Below, piece after piece: positions 17,142 to 24,577 of a stretch of DNA of 64,000 nucleotides; the stretch's first letter is position 1; each line of letters opens with the position of its first letter. A program made the translations under genes and the position numbers. Origin of the DNA: [Bacteroides] pectinophilus (GTDB lineage Bacteria; Bacillota; Clostridia; Lachnospirales; Lachnospiraceae); NCBI GenBank assembly GCA_025146925.1, contig CP102260.1:635001-699000 (forward strand), in the 5' to 3' direction. The notes beneath the pieces were generated by a model, which saw nothing but the letters and a program-made list of their open reading frames with translations, was not told the DNA's origin and searched no databases.

Positions 17142-17160
17142 AAAAGCATCTGCCTTTTTT
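17128..17160 (+). terminator. Terminator whose left arm is coding
   Basis: GGCAGATGC (17128-17136) pairs with GCATCTGCC (17145-17153), followed by TTTTTT. The left arm encodes the last residues of the MATE protein and the stop codon lies in the loop. Confidence 0.85.
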
Positions 17161-17290
17161 GTGCGTTCTAGCGGGTGAAAGTGCCGCATACTTGATTGTG
17201 TTTTAAAATAATTTGCAAAAATGCTTGACGCAACATGATATTAGTGTTATAAAACATATAGAACAATGATAACATAGTTTGGAGGTGAAC

Positions 17291-18268
17291 ATGGCTATGA
17301 AGCGTGATTACTACGAAGTACTCGGAGTAGACCGCAGCGCAGATGAAGCGGCTATTAAGAGAGCATATAGAAAGCTTGCCAAGAAGTATCATCCTGATAC
17401 GAATGCGGGTAATGCGCAGGCAGAGGAAAAATTCAAGGAAGTAACCGAAGCCTATGATGTTCTTGGAGATGAGAAGAAGAGAAAGCTGTATGACAAATAT
17501 GGTCATGTCGCTTTTGAAAATGGATTCTCAGAAGAAGATTACGAGCGCAGAAAGTCAGGCATGGGCGGTAATCCTTTCGGATATGGCAATGGCGGAATGC
17601 ACAGGGAGTACCACTTTAACGGTAATGCCGGTGATATGGATGATATATTCGGTGATATATTCGGAGGAATGTTCGGAGGCGGATTCAACGGGCAGGAACA
17701 TTCAGGATATGCGGGAAGGGGATTCTCTTCAGGTGGTTATTCAATGAAGGGCGAGGATGCACATGCTGATATAACGGTAAGCTTTGATGAGGCGGCTTTT
17801 GGATGTGACAAGACGATAACCCTTCAGGGTGGCAGCGGAAGTCCGCAGACACTTAAGGTTCATATACCGGCAGGAATTGATACCGGCAAGAGTATAAGGC
17901 TTAAGGGTAAAGGCAATCCCGGATTCGGCGGTGGAGCTGCAGGAGACCTTTATCTTAACGTCACTGTGCTCAACAAGCCGGGCTATGAGAGGAAAGGAAT
18001 GGATGTCTATACAACGGTAGATGTTCCGTTTACAACGGCGGCTCTCGGAGGAGAAGCAAGAGTTCACACACTGTATGGGGACGTTGAGTGTAAGATCCGC
18101 GAAGGAACACAGTCAGGAAGTAAGATAAGGCTTAAGGGTAAGGGAATTGTATCAATGAAAGACAAATCAGTTCACGGAGACCAGTACGTCACAGTACAGA
18201 TACAGGTTCCTAAGAGTCTTAATCCGAAGGCAAGACAGATACTTAAGGAATTCCAGCAGGCATGCTGA
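17291..18268 (+). CDS. DnaJ-type co-chaperone without zinc finger (CbpA-like)
   Basis: The 325-residue protein has a J domain (residues 3-70, [24 protein letters not shown] motif in KKYHPDTN), a Gly/Phe-rich stretch (about 85-145, with [15 protein letters not shown]) and the DnaJ C-terminal peptide-binding domains (about 155-320). The four CxxCxGxG repeats of true DnaJ are absent, so it is a class B co-chaperone that stimulates DnaK ATPase. GGAGG lies 5 nt before ATG 17291; ATG 17297 is also possible. Flanked by terminators on both sides, it is monocistronic. Confidence 0.9.
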   Translation: MAMKRDYYEVLGVDRSADEAAIKRAYRKLAKKYHPDTNAGNAQAEEKFKEVTEAYDVLGDEKKRKLYDKYGHVAFENGFSEEDYERRKSGMGGNPFGYGNGGMHREYHFNGNAGDMDDIFGDIFGGMFGGGFNGQEHSGYAGRGFSSGGYSMKGEDAHADITVSFDEAAFGCDKTITLQGGSGSPQTLKVHIPAGIDTGKSIRLKGKGNPGFGGGAAGDLYLNVTVLNKPGYERKGMDVYTTVDVPFTTAALGGEARVHTLYGDVECKIREGTQSGSKIRLKGKGIVSMKDKSVHGDQYVTVQIQVPKSLNPKARQILKEFQQAC

Positions 18269-18276
18269 TGGCGCAG

Positions 18277-18326
18277 AAAAGCCGGTGCAGAGATTTATCA
18301 CAGGATAATATCTGTACCGGCTTTTT
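18277..18326 (+). terminator. Terminator after the J-domain gene
   Basis: AAAAGCCGGTGCAGA (18277-18291) pairs with TCTGTACCGGCTTTTT (18311-18326), one mismatch, T-rich tail. Confidence 0.85.
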
Positions 18327-18349
18327 GTTTTGCCTGATGTGTTATGTTT

Positions 18350-18961
18350 TTATTTTACATCCCTGAAATCTGCGTCAACATATCCGTCTATTGATCCGTC
18401 AGGATTACGTTTGACTGTCTTGTCAGCCCTGCGTCCTCTGATATATGTGATAAAATCGCTTATGCCGCTGTAAATAAGGCATGCACCGACTATTCTTAAT
18501 GTAACGTCAACGGTGCCGAAAGGATTACTGAATATTATGAAGCCGAGCAGTACACTTATAAGTGCAAGGACAAGAGAGAATATCCAGCGGCTGCTGCCGG
18601 GATATATCTGCTTAAGCTCGATTGCAGGCCCGATTGCTATAAGACCATGGACAAAAAGTATAAGTCCGAAGAAAAAAGGTATTGATGCCATTACTATTCC
18701 GGGATTCAGGAATATAAACACACCAAAAAGTGTCTCAAATAATCCGAGAAGAAAATCACCCTGATACCACACAAACATGCTGAGAGTTGAAAAATATCTC
18801 ACAAGGGATATTACTCCGAGCACAACAAGTACTGCGCCGAGAATGTATCCGACGAACTGCGATGCTGCTGTCGGGAATATTGCCAGAAGCAGCCCCAGAA
18901 GCGTGAAGGCAATTCCTGATATCAGGGAGTTAGTCTTAAAATTCTTTATTATTATCTTCAT
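18350..18961 (-). CDS. HdeD/DUF308-like membrane protein
   Basis: The 203-residue protein has six hydrophobic segments arranged as the DUF308 (HdeD) repeat: SGIAFTLLGLLLAIFP, YILGAVLVVLGVISLVRY, GLFETLFGVFIFLNPG, FFGLILFVHGLIAI, IFSLVLALISVLLGFIIF and GACLIYSGISDFI. HdeD in enterobacteria is linked to acid resistance; in Clostridia the role is unknown. The charged tail (RRADKTVKRNPDGSIDGYVDADFRDVK) is cytoplasmic. ATG 18961 follows AAAGGGG at 8 nt; a GTG nine bases upstream is in frame but unlikely. It is convergent with the J-domain gene. Confidence 0.8.
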   Translation of the reverse strand: MKIIIKNFKTNSLISGIAFTLLGLLLAIFPTAASQFVGYILGAVLVVLGVISLVRYFSTLSMFVWYQGDFLLGLFETLFGVFIFLNPGIVMASIPFFFGLILFVHGLIAIGPAIELKQIYPGSSRWIFSLVLALISVLLGFIIFSNPFGTVDVTLRIVGACLIYSGISDFITYIRGRRADKTVKRNPDGSIDGYVDADFRDVK

Positions 18962-19141
18962 AAGGAACACCCCTTTCAGTGTTTACTTTTATTATGCCAT
19001 TATTATAATATCTCTTAATTAAAGCTACAATATTTATTGTATTTTATTTATGCTCTTTTAATATTTTTAATGAGAATTAGATGATAAATATATGAAAAGT
19101 ATGATATACTATGACTATGCGTTTTAAGAATGGAGATTAAT

Positions 19142-19324
19142 ATGGCAAGACAATCAAGCTGTGACAGCTGTAATAATTTCGTATATGATGAAGAAAGCGA
19201 ATGCTATACATGTGAAGTGGAACTGGATGAGGATGAGATGGTACGCTTTCTGCAGGATTCATATTATGACTGCCCATACTATGTACTGGGGGATGAATAC
19301 GCTGTTGTAAGACATCAGATGTAG
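19142..19324 (+). CDS. Small cysteine protein (DUF6472-like)
   Basis: The 60-residue protein has CDSC near the start, CYTC in the middle and a later DCPYY, giving two CxxC pairs and a fifth cysteine, followed by an acidic stretch (ELDEDEMVRFLQDS). This looks like the small DUF6472 family of Lachnospiraceae (recalled, not searched). Metal or Fe-S binding is plausible but unproven. ATG 19142 follows AGAATGGAGATTAAT; the ATG at 19130 belongs to the ribosome site. It is 42 nt upstream of smsC on the same strand, so a link to Fe-S assembly is possible. Confidence 0.7.
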   Translation: MARQSSCDSCNNFVYDEESECYTCEVELDEDEMVRFLQDSYYDCPYYVLGDEYAVVRHQM

Positions 19325-19366
19325 TTGATAATAATATGCGTAAGATACGCGGAAATGAGGATTTGT

Positions 19367-20092
19367 ATGCTTGAGTTACAGAATATAAAATGGCATCCTG
19401 AAGGAGGACCTCAGGTGCTTAACGGAATAGACATAACGATACCGGATAACAAACTTGTTGTCATAACAGGACCTAACGGAAGCGGCAAGACGACAACCGC
19501 TAAGATAATTGCGGGCATAGAGAAGCCTGATGATGGCAGGATTATACTTGACGGAGAAGATATCACAGATAAGGATGTGACGGAGAGGGCTAAGCTTGGA
19601 ATAAGCTTTGCATTCCAGCAGCCTGTAAGATTCAAAGGTCTTTCGGTAAGGGATATTCTTACATTGGCATATGACCACAAGCCGGACGAGAAGGAGCTTG
19701 GGACAGTTCTTCAGAAAGTCGGTCTGTGTGCTGCTGATTATCTGGACAGAGAACTTAATTCCAACCTGTCAGGCGGCGAGATGAAGCGTATAGAGATAGC
19801 TACAGTGCTTGCCAGACATACTAAGGTTACTGTGTTTGACGAACCTGAGGCAGGAATCGACCTTTGGAGCTTTTCGAGTCTGATAGATGTATTTACAGAT
19901 ATGAAGAAATCACTTAACGGAACGCTTGTAATCATTTCACATCAGGAGAGAATACTTTCGATTGCGGATGAGATAATAGTAGTTGATGGCGGACGTGTGG
20001 CAAGACAGGGAAGCTCAGAGCAGATAATGGCAGACCTGCTCACAAGAAGGCCGGGCTGTGAGAATTGCGATGCGACTGAGTGTGTGCGGTAG
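19367..20092 (+). CDS. smsC: SufC-like ATPase of a minimal SUF (SMS) Fe-S system
   Basis: The 241-residue ABC ATPase has Walker A GPNGSGKTT (about 36-44), a Q-loop FAFQQPVRFKGLSVRDIL typical of SufC, signature LSGGEMKRIEIATVLAR, Walker B VTVFDEPEAGIDLWS and the switch histidine in IISHQE. A cysteine-containing tail (GCENCDATEC) ends the protein. SufC powers Fe-S cluster assembly on a SufB/D-type scaffold. The scaffold homologue follows directly and no sufSU, sufB/D pair or nif-type genes adjoin, which fits the two-gene SmsC-SmsB arrangement. ATG 19367 follows AGGA at 5 nt. Confidence 0.85.
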   Translation: MLELQNIKWHPEGGPQVLNGIDITIPDNKLVVITGPNGSGKTTTAKIIAGIEKPDDGRIILDGEDITDKDVTERAKLGISFAFQQPVRFKGLSVRDILTLAYDHKPDEKELGTVLQKVGLCAADYLDRELNSNLSGGEMKRIEIATVLARHTKVTVFDEPEAGIDLWSFSSLIDVFTDMKKSLNGTLVIISHQERILSIADEIIVVDGGRVARQGSSEQIMADLLTRRPGCENCDATECVR

Positions 20093-20139
20093 TGGGCAGT
20101 GATGCAATAATACATTTGACTGAAAGGTATGGATTACAG

Positions 20140-21063
20140 ATGGAACAGGCAACAAAAGATTTACTTAATATAGTATCAGATTGGGATGGTAAAGATGATG
20201 GCAGGACTGCCTTTAATATACGTGAGAACTGCGCAAGTGCGGGACGCGCGTCTACAGAACATATAAAGATTGAATCTAAAGAGGATGCGCCGGGGCTTAA
20301 CATAAGAGTCCTTCCTGGAACTGCCGGCGAGAAAGTATATATTCCGGCATGCATAACGAAGGCGGGCGTGGATGATCTTGTATACAACGATTTCTATATT
20401 GCTGAGGGAGCAGATGTAACAATAGTTGCAGGCTGCGGAATCCATACAGAGACAGGGGAACCGGCAAGGCATAACGGAATACACAGGTTTTTCCTTGAGA
20501 AGAATTCACATGTACTCTATCTTGAGAAACATGTCGGAACAGGTTTTATAAAGGCTAAGAGAAGCATAGACCCGGTGACGGAGGCATGGCTTGCAGACGG
20601 GGCATTGCTTGAGATGGAGACATCACAGCTTGGCGGTGTACAGACGGCTCTGCGCAATACAAAGGCTACACTCGAAGGAGCATCAAGTCTTGTAATAAGA
20701 GAGCATCTCCTTACGGATTCAGATGAGACACTTACAACTAATTTTGACGTAGTGCTTAATGGTGACGGCTCAAGTGTTAATCTTGTATCACGTTCTGTTG
20801 CCAGAGGTGAGTCATATCAGGAATATCACTCTAATATCGTTGGTAATGCAAAGTGCTCGGGACATTCCGAATGTGATGCCATAATAACAGACCATGGTAA
20901 GGTAACTGCACAGCCTGCACTTACGGCGGCTAATGAGGATGCCGCACTTATACATGAAGCAGCGATTGGCAAGATTGCGGGAGAGCAGATTCTTAAGCTG
21001 CGTACACTCGGACTTACAGAGTCGGAGGCTGAGGCAGCAATTATCAACGGATTCCTCAAATAG
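20140..21063 (+). CDS. smsB: SufB/SufD-like scaffold of a minimal SUF (SMS) system
   Basis: The 307-residue protein is a single SufB/D beta-helix protein, shorter than SufB of the usual five- or six-gene SUF operon. Landmarks are VYIPACITKAG, VTIVAGCGIHTETGEPARHNGIHRFFLE, EYHSNIVGNAKCSGHSECDAII, and the C-terminal NEDAALIHEAAIGKIAGEQILKLRTLGLTESEAE where SufC docks. It is the likely scaffold on which Fe-S clusters are built with SmsC. ATG 20140 was chosen; a GTG at 20080 is open in frame but would overlap smsC and adds a non-conserved N-terminus. The gap to smsC is 47 nt. Confidence 0.85.
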   Translation: MEQATKDLLNIVSDWDGKDDGRTAFNIRENCASAGRASTEHIKIESKEDAPGLNIRVLPGTAGEKVYIPACITKAGVDDLVYNDFYIAEGADVTIVAGCGIHTETGEPARHNGIHRFFLEKNSHVLYLEKHVGTGFIKAKRSIDPVTEAWLADGALLEMETSQLGGVQTALRNTKATLEGASSLVIREHLLTDSDETLTTNFDVVLNGDGSSVNLVSRSVARGESYQEYHSNIVGNAKCSGHSECDAIITDHGKVTAQPALTAANEDAALIHEAAIGKIAGEQILKLRTLGLTESEAEAAIINGFLK

Positions 21064-21088
21064 CATTTAATAGGAATTGAATATTAAT

Positions 21089-21400
21089 ATGAATACGTTT
21101 GAAAAGATATATGAAGTAGTAAAACAGATTCCACGTGGGTATGTTGCCACATACGGGCAGATAGCTGAGCTCGCCGGCAACAGACACTGGTCGAGGGTTG
21201 TGGGGTATGCACTTCACTCCAACCCTCAGCCGGGTGTAATTCCATGCCACAGAGTCGTTACAAAAGACGGTGATGTGTCCAGGGCATTTGCGTTCGGAGG
21301 ACAAAGCCGCCAGATTGAGCTCCTTAAGGATGAAGGAGTGGAATTTGTTGACGGGCATGTTGATATGGAAAAATATCAATGGACAAAGCGTATATTCTAA
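21089..21400 (+). CDS. MGMT/Ogt-family single-domain DNA repair protein
   Basis: The 103-residue protein consists only of the DNA-binding/active-site domain of O6-alkylguanine alkyltransferases: VVKQIPRGYVATYGQIAELAG, the arginine-finger region WSRVVGYALHSNP and the active-site IPCHRVV with its cysteine intact. The N-terminal domain of Ada/Ogt is missing. With PCHR rather than PWHR it could still accept alkyl groups, unlike the ATL proteins. ATG 21089 follows AGGAATTGAATATTAAT. It is the last gene of the smsCB unit, and its stop codon overlaps that of the convergent FliD-like gene. Confidence 0.8.
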   Translation: MNTFEKIYEVVKQIPRGYVATYGQIAELAGNRHWSRVVGYALHSNPQPGVIPCHRVVTKDGDVSRAFAFGGQSRQIELLKDEGVEFVDGHVDMEKYQWTKRIF

Positions 21401-22038
21401 GCCTTTGAATTAAACAGTGAATCCATGAGTGACTGTGTTGAATCACTTATTGTAGCAGCACTTGAATAATTCTGGCTGTAAGCTGTGCCGCTCATTGAGG
21501 AAGTAGCAGTTGTAACCTTGGTAATACTTGCAAGATCTGTGCTGATTCTTGAGGCATAGCTGTCATTACCTGAGAAAGCTGCTTTGATGGAATCAAGGCT
21601 TGAAGACTTGAGTTTGTCCGTATCAACTACAAGCTGTCCGTTTTCAGAACGGGTTATTCCGATTGCGGCTAACTTGCCTTCATTATCTACAAAAGCCTTG
21701 CCGAGCTCTACAAGGTACGCCACATTAATCCTGCCTCCCTGGCTGCTCATATTCTTAACCATAGCATTGTAGCTGCTAACAAACTTCTGCACATCTGCAA
21801 CGGCATCTTCACTTGTGTCATTAAGAAGACTATCAAGTGACGAAGACGCTGAGTCAGCGGCGTTAAGAATAGCCTTGGCAGTATCACTGCTACTGCTGCT
21901 TATTCCCGACAGCTTCTGCTTAAGGATTGCAGTACGGTAATTGCTGTTGGCTGTAAGAACAGATTCTATTGAATTGTCATTATCACTATCCATATAATCA
22001 AGGATAGATGACAGACCCAATGTTGAACTTATCTGCAT
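21397..22038 (-). CDS. FliD-like flagellar cap stub
   Basis: The 213-residue protein resembles only the C-terminal part of the flagellar cap FliD: ADVQKFVSSYNAMVKNM (about residues 83-98) and the typical ending block AAIGITRSENGQLVVDTDKLKSSSLDSIKAAFSG (about 124-160), followed by a Ser/Thr-rich tail. Full FliD is more than twice as long and has the D2-D3 body. There is no signal peptide, as expected for a flagellar export substrate. ATG 22038 follows GGAGG. It could be a filament- or hook-associated accessory rather than the cap itself. No flagellar genes adjoin, although two chemotaxis receptors lie in the window. Confidence 0.6.
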   Translation of the reverse strand: MQISSTLGLSSILDYMDSDNDNSIESVLTANSNYRTAILKQKLSGISSSSSDTAKAILNAADSASSSLDSLLNDTSEDAVADVQKFVSSYNAMVKNMSSQGGRINVAYLVELGKAFVDNEGKLAAIGITRSENGQLVVDTDKLKSSSLDSIKAAFSGNDSYASRISTDLASITKVTTATSSMSGTAYSQNYSSAATISDSTQSLMDSLFNSKA

Positions 22039-22348
22039 AATAAATATAAACCTCCGTTTGCATATAATAAAATACGTTGCCGGTGCGGCAATACGGTTAT
22101 AGCAATACTTTTACGCATCCATGCTGAGCTGCTGCCCGGATGCTTCACCGGAATCATAATATATATCGGCATTCGGCAGATAAAATTAACACATTTTCAA
22201 AATTTACATATATATGATAGAAAATTTACACAACGGGTGTTAAAATATAATAAGACGTTAGTACAAGTACATTCGCTTTTCAATCACGGTATCTGTGCCG
22301 GTACACAGAACCGGGATGCCCTGAGAGGCGGCAGGAATGGAGATTACA
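22039..22348. promoter_or_regulatory. Divergent control region of fliD-like gene and corA
   Basis: No gene is seen. Small hairpins occur at 22078-22092 (TTGCCG/CGGCAA) and 22114-22142 (GCATCC/GGATGC) on the side of the FliD-like gene. For corA there is a TATAAT at 22246-22251 without a clear -35, then a leader hairpin near 22287-22313 (CGGTATCTGTG/CACAGAACCG). I recognise no magnesium riboswitch in this short leader. Confidence 0.35.
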
Positions 22349-23287
22349 ATGATTAACATATATAGAACCGATGACCAGATACTTCATGAGGTGCATGAGA
22401 TACACGAAGGCGTCTGGGTAAGCCTGTCAGCACCAACAGTAGCAGAGACACAGAAGATGGCGGATGAACTTGACATAGATATTGATGACATCAGGGCATC
22501 ACTCGATGAGGAAGAGAGTTCGCGTATCGAGCTGAAAGACGGATATACACTTATCCTTGTCGATGTCCCTATAACAGAGATAAGGCACGACAGAGAGGTG
22601 TATACTACTCTGCCCCTTGCAATAATTCTTACACAGGACATAATAATGACTGTTTCAAAGGAAGAACATAATGCCGTCATAGCTGCATTTATAGATGGCA
22701 AGATAAGGGATTTCAGTACGAAGAAGAAGCTTCGTTTTGTATATCAGATACTGTTCAGGACAGCCATGCTGTATCAGGCGGAATTGAGAATCATGGATAA
22801 GAAGAGAATAGAGATTGAGGAGCATGTTGGAGATAAGACAGAAGATTCTGACCTTATAGCACTGCACGAACTTGAATCTACGCTTGTATATTTTGCAACA
22901 TCACTTCGCGCCAACCGTGTTGTACTTGAGAGACTTTCACATTATAAGAGGCTTCAGCAGTATCCTGACGATATTGAGCTTCTTGAGGATGTAGTAGTCG
23001 AGACGCAGCAGGCTATCGAGATGGCAAGCATCTACAAGGATATTATTAACGGAACAAGAGAACTGCTGTCATCAGTGCTTAACAGCCGTCTGAACAATGT
23101 GATGAAGTACCTTACATCAATTACACTTGTAATGGCTTTCCCTACGGTAATATCGGGACTGTATGGAATGAATGTTGCCGGAATGCCGTTTGCCAATGAT
23201 ATTAACGGATTTATGATAATATGTGTAATGATAATTGTTATCTGTATTGTTGTGGCATTCTGGTTAAAACGCAATAAGATGCTGTGA
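22349..23287 (+). CDS. corA: CorA-family magnesium/divalent cation channel
   Basis: The 312-residue protein has a long acidic, helical cytoplasmic N-terminal domain and two C-terminal membrane helices (about 248-270 and 282-305). The family signature sits at the end of the first helix as GLYGMNV (GMN motif), which lines the pore. CorA pentamers let Mg2+ and sometimes Co2+ or Ni2+ enter the cell. ATG 22349 follows GGCAGGAATGGAGATTACA; the ATG at 22337 is part of that ribosome site. A bidirectional terminator separates it from degV. Confidence 0.9.
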   Translation: MINIYRTDDQILHEVHEIHEGVWVSLSAPTVAETQKMADELDIDIDDIRASLDEEESSRIELKDGYTLILVDVPITEIRHDREVYTTLPLAIILTQDIIMTVSKEEHNAVIAAFIDGKIRDFSTKKKLRFVYQILFRTAMLYQAELRIMDKKRIEIEEHVGDKTEDSDLIALHELESTLVYFATSLRANRVVLERLSHYKRLQQYPDDIELLEDVVVETQQAIEMASIYKDIINGTRELLSSVLNSRLNNVMKYLTSITLVMAFPTVISGLYGMNVAGMPFANDINGFMIICVMIIVICIVVAFWLKRNKML

Positions 23288-23332
23288 TTGGGAATGGGAT
23301 TAGAATAATCAGGAATAATCAATAGAAATATA

Positions 23333-23391
23333 AGCCGGAAAATACCATTTAAACATTGTGTGATTAATGGTATGCTTCCGGCTTCTGTTTT
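23333..23391. terminator. Bidirectional terminator between corA and degV
   Basis: AGCCGGAAAATACCAT (23333-23348) pairs with ATGGTATGCTTCCGGCT (about 23367-23383), one bulge, with T-rich sequence on either side. Confidence 0.75.
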
Positions 23392-23408
23392 ATTATATCA
23401 GATGGCAG

Positions 23409-24293
23409 TTAAACTGTCTCATACTTGCGGATACATCCGAGTCCGAGAGCGTAAGGCCCTGTGTGGCATACTGTTACGGCTCCGATTTGTGAACCGATAT
23501 CCTCGCAGAAAGTAACACCAAGTGCATCACCAATCTCCTTTTTGAACTGTGCGGCTTCTTCAAGGTCATATCCCCAGCCTATGATAAAGTTATAATCCTT
23601 AACATTGTGTCCCGGCTCGTTAAAATACTTCCTGGCAGCTTCGATAACTGATGTAAGTGACTTGGCGCGTGTACGACTTACTCCGCCAAGACCGATCTCG
23701 TTGTCCTTCATGATTATTGTAGGCTTAATCTTAATCCTGCTTGATATAAGAAGTGCAAGCTTACCGATACGGCCGTTCTTAATCAGATAATCAAGAGAAC
23801 CGATTGTAAAGAAAATTCTCGTAGATTCCTTGAGCTTTTCGAGGTTCTCAACAGTCTTCTCATATGTAAGTCCGGCTTCTTTCATTCTTACGGCTTCGTT
23901 GACAAAAAGTCCCTGTGTTACAGTGTTGGTTGTTGAATTCATAACTGTAATAACAGCATCGGGATGCTCCTCAAGAACAAGGTCACGTGCAGTCTGGGCT
24001 GAATTATATGAACCGCTGAGTGAAGTAGAGATTGTAATACATATAACAGGTAAGCCCTTCTCAACATAAGGCATCATATGGTCTACGTAATCCTGTACAG
24101 AAGGGAGAGATGACTTGGGGAATATATTCTCCTCAACCATTCTTTTGTAAAGGTCTCTTGAATAGAGTTCCTCGCCATCCCTCAGGTAATTCTGTCCGTC
24201 TGTTGTAATGTATAAAGGAATAACGTCAACATCATGCTTTACAACATATTCCTTATCAAGATCACATGCACTGTCAGTTAAAATCTTAAACAT
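23409..24293 (-). CDS. DegV-family fatty-acid-binding protein
   Basis: The 294-residue protein begins MFKILTDSACDLDKEYV, has the family's SLPSVQDYVDHM and ITISTSLSGSYNSAQTARDL segments, and a middle KNGRIGKLALLISSRIKIKPTIIM stretch. DegV proteins bind a fatty acid and in Gram-positives (FakB) present it to the kinase FakA for phospholipid synthesis; FakA is not in the window. ATG 24293 follows GAAAGG; longer in-frame starts lack ribosome sites. It is convergent with corA. Confidence 0.9.
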   Translation of the reverse strand: MFKILTDSACDLDKEYVVKHDVDVIPLYITTDGQNYLRDGEELYSRDLYKRMVEENIFPKSSLPSVQDYVDHMMPYVEKGLPVICITISTSLSGSYNSAQTARDLVLEEHPDAVITVMNSTTNTVTQGLFVNEAVRMKEAGLTYEKTVENLEKLKESTRIFFTIGSLDYLIKNGRIGKLALLISSRIKIKPTIIMKDNEIGLGGVSRTRAKSLTSVIEAARKYFNEPGHNVKDYNFIIGWGYDLEEAAQFKKEIGDALGVTFCEDIGSQIGAVTVCHTGPYALGLGCIRKYETV

Positions 24294-24468
24294 CGTAATA
24301 ATACCTTTCATAAATAAATGTGTCAATTAGTTAATACAGATATATTTGTCTCTTGATATAATAACACATAGTTTTCAAAACTACAATATAAAGTTTGTAA
24401 TGCGGCGAAAAATGAGATTTATATTCCCTGATATTGATAAGGAGCTTTACGGAAAGAAATTAAATAGC

Positions 24469-24480
24469 AAACTTTTGTTC
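24469..24480 (-). promoter_or_regulatory. Possible LexA/SOS box before umuC
   Basis: The minus strand reads GAACAAAAGTTT, which fits the clostridial LexA pattern GAAC-N4-GTTC/T. It lies about 98 nt before the umuC start codon, where an SOS operator would be expected. Confidence 0.45.
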
Positions 24481-24577
24481 GATTGCATATGGAAAAATGA
24501 ATCCGGATATGCTATTCTTAATGTACGGCTTAATGCGTGATTGTAGTTAATATTATGGTTAAGAGGAGCATGGACGG

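Noticed and set aside
24400-24540. Small open frame before umuC (up to 64 codons, ATG 24400 or 24412)
   Set aside because: No ribosome site at either ATG, and the likely LexA box lies within it; better read as the umuC control region.
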